A stretch of 51,012 nt of DNA from Amphimedon queenslandica (GCF_000090795.2 NW_003546620.1:48976-99987); one strand, 5' to 3'. Counted from the first letter of the stretch, positions 11,225 through 23,509 are shown. The notes: generated by a model not told the origin, from the sequence alone. Numbers and translations: made by a program.

Positions 11225-13469
11225 ACCAAGAAACTGCTTGAAATCTATTCATACATGTTGTAAAAGATTAATCAATACAAGAGTTTTTCACATGTTTTCA
11301 AGGACAAGCAACTCATCTGCTACAACAGCATTCTGTCTTAAGCGAGAAGGTGCGGTTTAAAAGGCGGTGCCCTGGGTATGGTGGCTTCCATTTTATTCAT
11401 GTGTAAGAGTGTCTGCTCTAAATGATGTTGCTTCTTCAAGGAAAAACGCAGGCAGAGAGTTTGGGTACCAAATTGAGTTACATTTTACTCTCAAAGAAGA
11501 CAAGGACCTGTTCAAGTTAGGCTTAATTGAGTTAAGGGGTCTTTAGGCACTAAAAAAGGCGCTGGAAATGCTGTCTCACTTGCTGATTTAGTCAGGAAAG
11601 AGGATCATTTAGAGGCTCTATCACATGATACTAGTTATGCTCAATACTTCAGGTAGTTATAATGTGTTTAAAATTAGTGTTAATATATAAAATAAGGTAT
11701 GGGTGATGGGGACTAAGAGCAGCCATTTTGTGCATAGATAGAGGATTGGCTATTGGGACGCACATGTCGGTGATAGTGTTGTATGGTTGACTGAAGGGTG
11801 ATCAAATTGCAATCAGGTATTATTTATTATTATTATCATTTATTATAATGATTATCAAAATTATATTTTAATTACTATTACTATTATTATTATAGTATAA
11901 CTCATGTGATTTGTGCTGAGTTTTAATTCAATGATAGTTGAGTCCTGTAATCGTAACTCAAGTTTATTATGTAGTAGATACAGAAGTAAGCATAATGTGT
12001 AATTTAAAGTATTCATACATTAATTGGCATTAATGTTTTTTAGGCTCGTACTAGCATATACTTTTGCTGGTATATTACCATCACAGTACTGCCATATTTT
12101 GATAGGCATTACTTGGTACAGTTGAGAAGATGTACACAATTACATGAAGCTTCTCACCATCCCCATATCCATTCAACTCTGTTATTGTATATGCTTAATA
12201 ATTTAGAATATAATTTTTGTATTTACTACTTCAGTGGATCGTTAAATGTTGCAACTGCTACCAGTACTAGGATCTAATTGAGCATCAAGTGGGGGTCTTT
12301 TGCTGTAACCACTTCTACTTGATGAGGGTGGCTGATAATTGGTAGTCGGCAAGGCCTTCTGGTGCTAGTGGTGGCAGTTCCTGGGCTAGTTTTTATGTAG
12401 TAATGAGGTCTATTCCTTTGCCACTATCACTTATAGCCTGCCTGACAGAATTATTGACTATGTTTGTTAGGCTGTTGACAGATTTTCAGAATATACCATA
12501 TAAATATTTGATAATAATGAAAAAAATTATTACTTCAAGTCAATTTTATATGGTGACGGGCGGAAGCGATTCTATGACGCTGAGTGGACCGTTTTATACT
12601 GCACCTTCTTCAAATGTACATGTAGTTAGTAACATTTTGCTGCAACCACGTATATTGAATGATACAGAAATATAACTATTGCCTTAAAATCCTTGTGCAC
12701 ATGCCTTGGAAGTGTTATCTGGTTTATTCCTGAATTCATTGCTTGTTTATGTAACTTAGCACAAGTTTACACAAACTTTTCACAATTTAAAACTTCATTT
12801 TGGCATATTCTTTACTCGTTTATTGCCATTAATGGTTTTTGAAATAAATTAATGTGTTGTTAAAAATTTGAAGTGCTAAATTTAGGGTTTCAATTTGACA
12901 AATTTTTTTTCATGTGTCATTGAGCATCCACATAACAGTTCAAAATGGTGAATTTATTCTGGTGAATGGCAACCAAAATACAAAAATTCACTAATTTTTC
13001 CAAGACTAAAAGCAACATCTTTGTAAGGGGACTAAAGTGCACTGCTATTTGCATTTTTAATGATATATTAGGCTTAATGAGAATGACAATGTACGTGTAT
13101 TAAAGGAGAATACTTATTTAGTAAAATTTTATAATGTCACATACTATAGTAATATAATTTTGGCTAAATTTTGGAGCAACTTTTTGAAAGTGATGAACTA
13201 CCAAAAATTTAAATACTACCTTGCTAAACAACATGAGTACACGTACTACTACATGAATCAGAAAAATTAATCTTCCTTTCATTCATTTTTTTTCTTTTGC
13301 AAAATTTTCTATTTTATAGTCCATTTTGATTAAAAGACATGTGTCATAGCACTGGGGCATATACTACATGTATTGAGCATTTGATTTGGCCTAATGTTTC
13401 AGTAACTTAAAAATTTTCCAATTTTGCTTGAAGCAGTTCACACTTGCTGCACAATCTGTGAACCGATTT
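11225..13469. other. 2.2-kb intergenic stretch; weak coding-like patch at 11.35-11.66 kb
   Basis: No element ends or confident gene are visible. Between about 11430 and 11660 short frames (for example REFGYQIELHFTLKEDKD, and GAGNAVSLADLVRKEDHLEA ending at a stop) look protein-like, but they sit in different frames and match nothing I know. The remainder is AT-rich. Confidence 0.35.
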
Positions 13470-13478
13470 GAGAAAACC
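13470..13478. repeat. Left 9-bp target-site duplication of the 31-kb composite element
   Basis: The sequence is GAGAAAACC. The partner at 44902-44910 is GAAAAAACC (8 of 9 identical). Both directly abut the inverted repeats that end the composite element. Confidence 0.75.
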
Positions 13479-13739
13479 TACTCTCAGGGCCAGACCCGTC
13501 AACCCTGCAGGGAAGGTTCTGGTGCACTAAGCATCATGCAGTAGTTCAGTACTACCGGATGTGGGGAAGTGTTGTATTGAAGCAACATGTGACTATTCAT
13601 TATTCATGACCTAAATTTATTCATGATTATTTTTATCGTAGTGTCAATTAGTAATTATAACAATAATAAATAACAATAATAAAATATTTCATCATAATAT
13701 TAAGTAAAGCAATGGTGACTTGTTATCTTTATGAAAGAG

Positions 13740-15458
13740 ACCTTACTCATGGCGTTTTGTAAGTGAAAAGGAAGAGATTCTGTGGAAAAGTTGCAAAAGA
13801 GGCTTAAAGGATTGAGTGATTTGAGTAATTATTGTTATGGCATGAATTTCTCCTCCACTGTACCTACAAAACCAGTACCTTTTGAGTGTGGCAGCTACTT
13901 CAATTGACTAACAAATTCACCCCATGGGTTCGAAAGAGCCCAATCTGAGAAAGATATTATAATGGAATGCTACAAAAGTGTTTCCTGCTAGGTGTAGCAG
14001 TGGGATTAGAAAGGAAAGTGCATGCGAAACAGAATACAGTACAATAGTAGTAAACGTGTTGCAGTGGAGGCAGAGCAAAGTTCCTATAGTACAGGAATGG
14101 AAATAACACCAACTAGAATAGTTGAACAAGAAGCAAGGCATAGTGACAGTGAAAAAATTGATGTTTTTGTGAGTTAAGTCCCCATCAATGTAATACTAAT
14201 GAAATTTAATAAAGTTTTAAAAGTGACTGATGGCTTTCCTTGTGGAGAAAGGACACTGGAGCTACATTCACCTTGGTCTAAGGTTGGTGTAAGGAGAATA
14301 TCAGCTATATTACATGAGGAAGTTATTGATCATTGGCATCATCAGTGGTGTCATCATCTTAAACTAGGAATCAAATAATAGCTGAAGTCTCTCACCTCAT
14401 TAGATAGGAGATGAAACATATGTTAAGATTCACATGACTCTGTTATTCGTGATTCTCCAGGTACAATATGTCTTTATTGCTTCAGTGTTCTCAGTCATAA
14501 TAATGTCTTGCAGAGGGTATCAAGCATTTTAGCTGGGATACTATATGAGATGGTATCAAACTTTCAGCTGGGACACTATATACTTGTATCAACTATGCCA
14601 ACATTAGTGAAGTTGCTGTCATGTCTGTCTGAAAGATGCATTAAGTCAGAAGATAGTGACCATTATTGTTTGCATGCTTTTAAAGAGACGGTTTTGCAAA
14701 AGTCGATGGTAGAAAAGTCTTTTCTGTGACACTTTATGGCAATGGCTGCAGTAAAAAGGTATACACGGATTCATGTTTTGCTTTTTGGATGCATTATTTT
14801 ATATGGGTCTTCAATTGTTTTCAGCCCTTAATGCTTTGTCTGTCACATTCTGGTACTTTGAAATTTATGAACAAAATAACAGAGGATTATCATATAAACA
14901 TTGAACTGTGGTCAGATGAATTGTTGCATTATGTTAAAGTATTCAAAAATTGCTGTTGTGTAATGGAACAAATAATTATTTTTAGAAGAGCTCATTTTAT
15001 AGCAGTTCTATTGCATTACATACTGTAGGGTATTGGTTTTAAGATGATGAGGATGATTATGTGACAGTGGCGAAAGCGATCTTGAATATTACAAGAGTCC
15101 AGAGGTATGCAAGATTGAGTCCGACAATGAAGAGGTAGTGATTCACATAACTGCTGACGTCATTCATAGTACAGATGTTGAACAATGCTTGATAGATATT
15201 GATGAATTGGCTCAACCACAAATGAAGCTATAGTAAATTCACAGCCTTGGACAGTCTTCAAGTTTGTGGGGGACAATTTAGACGAAAACCTGTATCGCAG
15301 GTTTCAAAGACTAGACTATCACACATAATCTTTTTACTTTTTCCACTGCTATGCTTTATTGGATAGAATTGATTTGAGCAAAATTTCTGATGTTTCAAAG
15401 TCTGTAATCATTCAAGTTGAAAAAGCATTGCTACATAAAAAGTAAAATAAACCTTCTA
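13740..15458 (+). pseudogene. DUF6589-type transposase, 5' piece of the older element
   Basis: The clearest parts are two exon-like blocks. Block one, about 14806-14938, has LMLCLSHSGTLKFMNKITED followed by IELWSDELLHYVK and a GT donor. It corresponds to exon 3 of the intact relative (IGLCVSHRSAIRIIDTMGEN). Block two, about 15058-15458, begins with an acidic region and contains FKFVGDNLDENL, the DUF6589 signature seen as FKLVGDNLDKTV in the relative, then SFYFFHCYALLDR. It runs directly into the 9-bp target duplication of the inserted element at 15459. Upstream, 13740-14730, only low-similarity frames remain (CGKVAKEA, LQRVSSILAGILYEM), so the 5' limit is approximate. Stops and frameshifts are frequent. 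Confidence 0.75.
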
Positions 15459-15467
15459 AAGCAAAGC
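15459..15467. repeat. 9-bp target-site duplication AAGCAAAGC (left)
   Basis: The identical 9-mer occurs at 20556-20564, immediately outside the right inverted repeat of the inner element. Confidence 0.95.
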
Positions 15468-15534
15468 TAGTCTGGTCACGCCCCTTTGCCGAGGGAGGGA
15501 AGGGTCTGGTGACACTGCTACAGAATTTGTTGCA
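15468..15534 (+). repeat. Left 67-bp terminal inverted repeat of the inner AcademH-like element
   Basis: It starts TAGTCTGGTCACGCCCCTTT and ends at GAATTTGTTGCA. It contains a GC-rich block (GCCGAGGGAGGGAAGGGTCT) unusual for this AT-rich region. The mate is at 20489-20555. Confidence 0.92.
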
Positions 15535-15643
15535 CTGTGCAGCGAATCTTGCGCACCAATCAGCTTTATCGAGCCACGTGTAAGTGTTATCTGTCATGTG
15601 ATATCACCTGACTGGTCTGGTAACTCCCCTGAGTAACTTTAAG

Positions 15644-17000
15644 ATGGCTGATAATCAAAAGAGAGTCCTGCTTCCTGGTCTTTTGCGTAGCGTTGCTGAG
15701 GAAATGGGCTATAGAAAGCTGAAAGCAGAGCAAGAAATGGTCATTACTGCCTTTGTTGAAGGAAAAGATGTTTTTGCATGTCTCCCCACTGGTTTTGGGA
15801 AGTCATTGTGTTACTATTGTCTTCCAGCATTATTTGATTCTGTTAAGCATCATACTTCACCTTGGTCCATTGTAATAGTAGTCTCTCCCCTGCATGCTTT
15901 GATGCAAGACCAGGTGGAAGCTCTGACAAAGAAGGGTGTGAGTGCCATTTGTGTTTTAGGACATGAGGAAAAGGAAATGGATAGGATTGTATCAGGGGAT
16001 TATCGTTTAATATTTACGACTCCAGAAGTGTTATTAACTCGAAAAGACTGGAGACATGTCTTTCAAAGTTCATCAGTTGAAGAACTGTTGGTTGGTATAA
16101 TTGTTGATGAAGCCCACTGTGTTAAGACATGGTATGTTAATACGATTACAAAAACATTGTTTACAATTTCTGTTATGTTATAGGGGAAGAGACTTCAGAA
16201 AAGAATTTAGCAAACTAGGTGATCTTCGCGGGTATTTTTCTGTCATTGTAAATTTCATGGCTCTAACAGCAACTGCATCAATGAGTACACGTAAGGAGGT
16301 GATACGTTTGTTAGGAATGAAAAAACCTGTTACCATTGTGAGGTCACCTGAAAAGCCAAATATATTCTATGCTGTATGTGAAAAGTAGGAGGAAGTTGGA
16401 ATACAATTGTCTTACTTGATAGACGAACTTCGTGAGAAACGCGGACATACTGATAAAACTATTGTTTTCTGTCGCACATACAAGGATTGCACAGACTTAT
16501 ACTTAACATTCAAGCGGGAACTAAAGAGTGAGATTACTGAACCTATTGGATATCCTGATGTGTCTCCATTCCGTCTCGTTGATATGTTTCATGCTTGCAA
16601 CAGCAGTAGTACTAAATCTGCAATCTTAACATCTTTCTTGTCTCAGTCTAGGCTACGAATCCTAGTGGCAACAGTAGCTTTTGGAATGGGTGTAGATTGC
16701 CCTAATGTCAGACGAATCATTCACTGGGGCCCACCTATAAACGTAGAAAGTTATATTCAGGAAACTGGTAGGGCAGGTCGTGATGGCCAACCAGCACGTG
16801 CTATTTTATTTTATTCCAAGAGAGACTTGTCTCATCCTTATATGGAGGAAAGCATCCGTAATTACTGCCAAAATGCTTCTGTTTGCCGAAGACAGGTACT
16901 CTTTAAAGATTTTGAATATTCTTCTGATACTAGTAAAAACCAATGCATTTGTTGTGACTTATGTGTTATGGTGTGTGAATGTAGTGAATGTGCAATTTGA
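15644..17000 (+). pseudogene. RecQ-type SF2 DNA helicase of the AcademH-like element
   Basis: Two exons are 15644-16131 and 16184-17000. The 52-bp intron runs GTATGT...TTATAG, and the splice rebuilds TW-GRDFR. Helicase motifs appear in order: Walker A (LPTGFGKS, about residues 45-52), Ia (VVSPLHALMQDQ), II (VDEAHCV), III (ALTATAS), IV (TIVFCRT), V (VAFGMGVDCPNVRRIIHWGP) and VI (YIQETGRAGRDG). A Cys cluster follows (CRR, then CICCDLC and CECSEC), like the RecQ zinc site. The protein ends there, about 435 residues, without the winged-helix and HRDC parts of cellular RecQ. One in-frame TAG at 16386 lies between motifs III and IV, so this copy is probably non-functional. The start ATG is in an AAGATGGC context. 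Role in the element: inferred DNA unwinding during transposition. Confidence 0.92.
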
Positions 17001-17144
17001 TTTTTTAATTCTCATTTAAACTAATAATTTATTAAATTAATCAACAATCAATTATAGTCATTAAAATTATCAATGTACAATTTTCTTTAATACTGTTTTT
17101 AACCACACCTTAAGATCGGTACACACAACATTACAAAACATACT

Positions 17145-20100
17145 TTAATTACATTTAGGGAAGTGACTGTGTTGTCTCCTGTTATCACTAAATATATCAG
17201 CTTTCTGTAATTCTTCTACTACAACTTCTAAATCTTTCTGTGAAGAGCGAGCAGAATGGCAGCCATGCAACGAAGGGACATCTGAACATTTATCAAAATT
17301 TTCTACAAAGTTTACAAGCACTTTCAAACTCTTACCAATTCTGTCTACAGCTACACCTTCATTTATATTTGATGACAGCGTACGCATTGCATCCTTGACA
17401 ACACGATTTAAATGCTCCATATGGAGGTCCATAGGAATATTTTTACCAGGTCTTCCTATCGTGTTGATGGTCCTACTCCACAGTAACTGCTCCTTCATCC
17501 TTTCTGTAAAAATGAATTCATGTTGTAGTAGTAGTGTTGCTGCTTGTATGGCATAATTCCTCTTGTTGGTCATTTTGAAGATCAATAACATGTAACGCCA
17601 ACATCTAATTATCCTTTCTCCATCCCCTTCTCTTATTCCATCACAATATTCCATGTACAGCAATCCCAGTGAAATGACATGCTTTGCATAGCCTTTAACA
17701 ATATCCGTTTCCGGTGGCGATTAGCCATTGTAGAAATACATGTACTTCTTGACTATTTCTGACACTGCATTCATAAAAATTTCCTTTCTATTTGTTGGTG
17801 TTTGTATCAGGAAATCCTCATAACTGAACTTGGGATGCTTTGGAGCAGACTCAAGCGATTCTATATCGAATTCTCTCATTGCAAGGCTAACTATATGTGA
17901 CTCCACTATAAGCAAAAAGAACTCTTCACACGCAGTAGGATCAGACTTAATTTCAAATGTCACACTTTGTCTCTGTATACGATTACGAAGATGGTATAAC
18001 ATCCCAGTGTCTCCACCAGAATTTGTTTTGTAAAGAAGCTTCCATATGGCCTACATAAGTTATTAATGTTATGATGTACATTGCAGGTGTTGTGTACATG
18101 TACATAATGCATGCATGTCTGTATAAACAATGCACGTATACATGTACTTTCTTTGAGCAATGCCACCTTAGCGTGCCAATCCTCTACTACAGGTATTAGC
18201 CCATCCAACCGATTTATTCCCCTATGTTCATTACTTCGCTCGTGCTTACTACCAACTGCCCTTTCCACTGTCAACTGATCACCTCCAAACAATACATAAT
18301 GAAACTTGTCCAAGAATAACTTAACCTCATCATTGGTCTCTGGATCATGAAGAAATGTGGATTGAGATACAGTAGGAACATACTGTTGTAACTTATCCAT
18401 AATACTGATCATGTCCTCATGCTTTGTTTCACATTTCTGAATAATGCCCAAAAGAACCTACAATGTATTAGCAATAAAATACTTATTAATTATACATGTA
18501 ATTAAGGCTAACTTACTACTTCTGATTTGTGTGCCATTTCTCTTGTATATTTATGCTTAATATGCCTTGTGACTGGACATACATTCTCCGCAAAAAAATT
18601 GAACCTTTTCCTTATAATTCGAGCAGCAAGTATACTTGCATTATGATGCAAGACGTCATCGTCAGCAATTGTAGGGAATATAGTGGTGACATCACAGATA
18701 CTTGTATCACATAGTGCTGGATTATCCTCTAAACCTGTGGTATCACATCTGTCTTTAACAGCAAACATATGAAAAAAGTGAAGAGAACTTGAATGCTGGT
18801 CTACTGTCTCATGTCTAGGACGCACAGTCTTATCTAAGTTATCTCCAACCAATTTGAACGATGGAACCTGTTGTTGAGCAGTCGAAGGAACAGCTGCATT
18901 GTCATATTCCTCTTCTTCATTACTAACAGAGGATATGTTGGAACTGCAGCTAGCTAGAGGCGAAAAAACTGGCTGTACTGTTGCGACGTCAGAGTCAGAC
19001 ATCTCTTCTGGTGAACTATCATGTATACTTTTCAGTGAATCTTCATCTGCCTTATCAAGAATATCAATCGCTATCTCAGCACAAGTACAATCCTCCAGAG
19101 TAACAGAATTATCTGCAAAAGGATCCTCATTTGTGGATTGTGATACAGGGTTCATTCCCTATTATATTTAAGCAGATAGTGAGATTGTTGTAAAGATTGA
19201 ATATTTAAAAATCCATTTTATATGTATATTAATTTCTTTTTACCTTAAGTAATTGTTCAATTAATTGCTCACGCCAGGAAATAACAGAACTGTCATAATT
19301 TTCTCCCATTGTGTCGATAATGCGAATGGCTGATCTGTGTGAAACACAGAGTCCAATTTTCTGTAACCTAGTAAACAGCTACATTACATAGTGATTAGTC
19401 AATAAATATTATATGAAGTATTTACCTGTTTTGGGCAATGACTAGAATAAAGAAGAACAGACAGAAGACGCTGAATTAAATTCGCCCTTTCACTGTGAGC
19501 TCGTAAAATAATCCCTGCTGCTAACACCTTCATTATTTCTTTAGGCAGCCCTTGAGATTTCGTACTAAGGTCAGTGCCAACAATGTTATGCAACAGGAGG
19601 GTAAACACAGGAGCAGTTCTTTCCAAATCAATAAGGGTCTCATTCCAGAAAAAATTTGTCAGTGCATCCAATGACTTATCTTTGAACTTTGATTCAGCCT
19701 TATTGGAGCATGTCTCCTGCAGTTCCTTTTTCACAAACTTTCCCATCTTCACAGCAACTAACTTCCTCATTTGACTGTCTTTCATGACTATGTTCACAGT
19801 TGACTTTTTACTTTGTCGTTCGGCAGATCTCGCCAAGGTTTTGAAACATTTTTTGACAGGATAGGCTCTATGCTTCTTCTTCTTCTTCTTGACGACTACC
19901 TATATAAGTGAATGAATATTTAACTATATAATCAAGTACATGACAAAAAACTTACAAAAACTGATGGGCTCTCTTTTAGACTAGGTTCATTAATTGACCT
20001 ACACGTAGTTTGCAATGGAGTTGACATGGAGAATAGCGACCTATGTCGAGCAGAACTGGTGCTACGGGGTGTAGAAGGTGAAGTTACTGAATGTGAAGTA

Positions 20101-20393
20101 ACAACCAACAATGAACTCTGTCTTTCAAAAAACTGCCCAATACCTCTCTCAATTTGCTCTTCACAGTTTACTAAGTCTTTCCTAAGCCTAGCTGCTCTTT
20201 TTAGCAATGGATGACATCCTGATCTACAAGCCATTGGATACCTCTCACAAAATCTTCCCAGATCTTCATTTCTGTTACCATCTCGCAATAAAATGTCTCT
20301 GACTGTCAAAAGAGGCTCTTCATGGCGTTTCAGAAGCACTCTTTGCTGAGGAGGGATGTTTTTCTGACACACCAGACATTCAGTCAGCGCCAT
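17145..20393 (-). pseudogene. DUF6589 protein, presumed AcademH-like transposase (six exons)
   Basis: Exons on the minus strand are 20393-19956, 19899-19426, 19378-19244, 19158-18517, 18457-18148 and 18050-17145. Junctions use GT/AG with introns of 47-97 bp. The start chosen is MALTECLVCQKN at 20393, beginning an N-terminal Cys-rich (C-x2-C) zinc-binding region. Exon 2 opens with a basic VVVKKKKKK tract. Exon 4 begins acidic, then gives the DUF6589 signature FKLVGDNLDKTV and HFFHMFAVKDR. Exon 5 has LFGGDQLTVERA and RLDGLIPVVEDWHAK. Exon 6 has DGIREGDGERIIRCWRYMLL and NIPMDLHMEHLNRVVKDAM. Predicted length is about 970 residues. Defects: an in-frame TAA in exon 6 near 17720 and a one-base phase mismatch at the exon 5/6 junction. 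The conserved Asp/Glu residues fit a catalytic role, but catalysis is inferred. Confidence 0.9.
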
Positions 20394-20488
20394 GCTTGTA
20401 AGCACATGAAAAAACGTGATTTTTGGGCGTGTCATCACGAGACTGTCATGTGATGACGCGTTTGCATCATTGCACACGTGGAGAAAGT

Positions 20489-20555
20489 TGCAACAAATTC
20501 TGTAGCAGTGTCACCAAACCCTTCCCTCTCTCGGCGAAGGGGCGTGACCAGACTA
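20489..20555 (-). repeat. Right 67-bp terminal inverted repeat of the inner AcademH-like element
   Basis: It begins TGCAACAAATTCTGTAGCAG and ends GGGGCGTGACCAGACTA. It is the mate of 15468-15534, and AAGCAAAGC follows at 20556-20564. Confidence 0.92.
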
Positions 20556-20564
20556 AAGCAAAGC
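20556..20564. repeat. 9-bp target-site duplication AAGCAAAGC (right)
   Basis: Identical to 15459-15467. Confidence 0.95.
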
Positions 20565-21635
20565 CTATCAATTCTAATGTCAAAGTTAAATAATAATGCC
20601 ATAGCCAATTATTATTATCATGGCAAAATACTTTCTGCCATTTTGCGCAGTTTGTTACTGATCGAAAATCAATTGTGTGCCACATCCCTCTTGATGGTTC
20701 TAATCAAATAAAGAGCAAGTCAACAACTGTATGCATATTACTCACATTTTGTATGCATGTAAAATTGTTATTTATACAGGTGCCATTAGAAATTCATTTG
20801 CACAATAAAAATTAGGTAGATGACATGTGCAAAATTTTAGAAAAAAGCCAAAAATATGTGCCAAAGTAGTGAAGCAGAAAACGTCACTTTCAAATGGTGA
20901 GCCTTTCACTTCTAATTCCACTGAAATGTAGCAAGTATTGTTTGGTTGTGATCAGCTAACCGTAGCAAGATGCAAACGTGCAGCTGCTATAAGATCTAGT
21001 CATTTGACAACATGGGAGAAACTTGAAGGACTAATTCCAGTTTAGTGGACTGGCACAGTAGAATGACGTTTCTAAAGGTAAGTAGTTGGTTTTACGAAGT
21101 GAGTTTTATGTTGTACATCATTACAGCCTACGTGGACTCATTTATACAACAAAAAAATTTAGCAGGATAAAGGCACGTTATAGCAAGTTAAAAATTTAAT
21201 AATTCATTCATCGGTGCCTGAGGACACTGAGAAAAATATAAATGCAACTGAAGGTTTCATGGAAATAATTTTAGAAGCACATGTAGTTGCTGCAGCGTAT
21301 AAGCTAATGGAGAATGGATGGAATGGCACGGTCTTAGAGTTGGCTAGTGCTGTTATAAATCATTGTGTGCATTTTACCAGAAGCTAAACCCATGGCACAT
21401 AATAATCAAGTACTTAATGATGCTTGTGAAGTTCTCTCATCAGGGCTATTATGACTGAACTATTTAGATTCAGTCAGAAAAGGTGATGGAATTAGGGTGA
21501 TGTCAATTTGGAAATTTTTGCTAATCTTTTTTAAAAAAACAAGTCAAAGGCAGTATGCCAAAGAGGCTGCCATAACTCTGCTGAAGCTATCCACACATTC
21601 ACAGCCACACATTGCATTAAATGAAATAATTAAAT
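20565..21635 (+). pseudogene. DUF6589-type transposase, middle piece of the older element
   Basis: The gene resumes after the inner element. Near 20640-20735 a degraded exon end is readable (VTDRKSIVCHIPLDG, then KSKSTTV). It matches the conserved HIPHKYT..M..KSEVV region. At about 20815-21077 there is MCKILEKSQKYVPK and then LFGCDQLTVARCKRA and WEKLEGLIPV, matching LFGGDQLTVERA and RLDGLIPVVEDW in the relative. A GTAAGT donor follows at 21078. The next exon, 21126-21635, has MEIILEAHVVAAAYKLME, then DSVRKGDGIRVMSIWKFLLI and QYAKEAAITLLK, matching DGIREGDGERIIRCWRYMLL. It has several stops and frameshifts. The exon is cut at ATTAAAT (21629-21635), where the 14.2-kb insert starts. Its continuation is at 35807. 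Confidence 0.85.
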
Positions 21636-22531
21636 CTTTGTGGCTTTCACAGTATTTTTTGGCAAATGCATGGGCATTAACAATAAAAATGGCTGACTCA
21701 GGGGAATAATCTTTTTCTGACAGCACAGCTACAAACAAACATGATGTGGATCAACTGCTAGGTGAGGTTAGAGGTGAGATTCATTTATTGATTTACTTTA
21801 CAGTGCAACAAAGATAAGTTAAACAAGACTGAGGGGAATGAAACTCGAGATGAAACTACAGTGAGGGGAACAAGTAAACGCCCCTGTCATTGTCTTAAGT
21901 CATGCTGTATTATGTTCTACTATCTTTACCCACATATAGCTTAACATTATATCTTTTTCTAAGACCGGACCAACTACACTGACACTGTGCAAGATCTATA
22001 CTGAAAGCATTGAAAAGGATTTTGAATAATGATGGGACAAAAGATAAGGCCCATCCAACATTAAATACTAAGGCCTGACCAAGCTAACTTTGTAGGTATC
22101 TTTTTCAACTAATGTGTATCTAAAACTATGACAGTTGCACACTTTTTAAATTTTCTTATTTTTATTTCAAATGGCAGCATACATGTATATTATTATACAT
22201 ACTATAGTTACTGTAACATCAAAGGCACCGCCGGGTAGTATATTATGCATATACACCCCAGCCCTCAATATACACCCCGCATGGTTTTTAATGATATTTA
22301 TAGTGCCACGTGGTGAAGAAATGGCTGCCTCAGTGCCTCTGCTCTTTCGCTTTGCTGCCCGACTTTAGGCCTTATCTTTCTGTTCTTAGCAGCCAGTTTC
22401 TTGTAAGTAGCAAAGGACACTCTAATAACTAGAGCAGACCTCTTTTAGTCAGATTTACTCCATCGGTTGTCACTACCAATCATTAAATGCGTAAAGGCGG
22501 TCCTGTGTGATTTGATCTTACAGTAAGTATA
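21636..22531. other. Left part of the 14.2-kb insert, no recognised gene
   Basis: Short open frames only. A patch at 22317-22375 has an ATG in an AGAAATGGCTGCC context, related in style to patches at 24309 (AAAATGGCAGC) and 25074 (AAAATGGCTGC). They may be dispersed copies of one repeat, but no protein family is evident. Confidence 0.3.
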
Positions 22532-22686
22532 GAATATATTATATATACCATACCTTCTCGGTCTATATCAGTAATGTGAGACCCTCGTCCCTCGATATCT
22601 TCCCTCGGCTTCGCCTCGGGAAGATATCTCGGGACTCGGGTCTCATATTACTGATATAGACCTCGAAGGTATGGTATATATATTAC
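22532..22686. repeat. Near-perfect hairpin with CpG-rich centre
   Basis: The left arm from TATATACCATACCTTCTCGG to TCTTCCCTCGG pairs with 22614-22682 to form a stem of about 66 bp. The loop is only about 8 bp (CTTCGCCT). It contains repeated CTCG/CGAG, as does the hairpin at 6478. Confidence 0.9.
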
Positions 22687-23182
22687 ATAGGCGATAGCCT
22701 ATATGTAGGATTCAGGTGGATTTTTCAAGATGGCAGCCATTTTTATACTTTTAAAACACATATAACTCTTTTATTTTACGTTGTACAGCCTTATAAATGG
22801 TTTAGATAAGCTCTCCTTCACTGAGCAATTTTCCTGGTACCTTTAAAATGGACTCTAATGTAGCAGGAGCATCTCTGAAGACAGGCCTAAATTCAAATTT
22901 CTGAAAAATTCTTCAGAATTTTCTACTTTCATCTTGAGGATTATGTTTTAAACCAGAGAACTGTTCAAATTGGCTTTTACACCACTCCTCTAGGCTTGGG
23001 TCAAGGACCACAAAGGTAGTTTCTAAAAGAAGGGCAGGCAACAAAATGGAAGACAAAATCTACCTGCAGACACTTTGTGGGTTTGTGGTTTGATGCCATT
23101 ATAACATATGCGCATGTGATGATCATGAATATAATTAACGTAACCACACAATCATAACAGAATGTAAATTACTATATTAAAA

Positions 23183-23460
23183 AACATTAAAAATAAGAAA
23201 TAGTAGGATTGAATTGGAAAAAAGTAAGGAAACAAGAGGGTACTTGCAAGCTGCTATGGTAAGAAATCCTACACCACTGCATGAATAAAAAAGGCTGTAT
23301 ATAGTGCTATCATATAGTTGGCTGTGGATAATTGCCATGCTTTTGGGTAATAATCTTCTTGTAGTTGTGTAGGATTTCTGACTATACCAGTTTGCAAGTA
23401 CCCTCTTGCTTTGTTACTTTTTTCCAACTCAATCCTACTATTTTCCCATTTTTAATGTTT
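23183..23460. repeat. Foldback MITE with about 98-bp arms
   Basis: The left arm from ACATTAAAAATAAGAAATAG through AGGGTACTTGCAAG to GAAATCCTACAC is mirrored at 23353-23460 with roughly 10 percent mismatch. It is non-coding, with a loop of about 70 bp. Confidence 0.85.
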
Positions 23461-23509
23461 ATGAATTACTTTCAATTAACATTATTCCTTAATTTTAGGA
23501 TTGTGCTTC

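Larger units (their letters stand above)
15468..20555. mobile_element. AcademH-like DNA transposon, 5.09 kb, near-complete
   Basis: The ends are 67-bp inverted repeats: 15468-15534 (TAGTCTGGTCACGCCCCTTT onward) and the reverse complement of 20489-20555, with about four mismatches. Perfect 9-bp target duplications AAGCAAAGC lie outside. There are two convergent genes: a RecQ-type SF2 helicase on + beginning 176 bp from the left end, and a six-exon DUF6589 gene on - beginning about 160 bp from the right end. Their stop codons are about 145 bp apart. A RecQ plus DUF6589 pairing with 9-bp duplications fits the helicase-bearing Academ lineage as I recall it. High similarity of its ends and only one nonsense codon per gene indicate a recent insertion. 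It sits inside the DUF6589 gene of an older relative. Confidence 0.92.

Noticed and set aside
15644-17000. Host RecQ/BLM-type gene
   Set aside because: It lies inside 67-bp inverted repeats with a 9-bp target duplication, lacks the C-terminal domains of cellular RecQ and has an in-frame stop.
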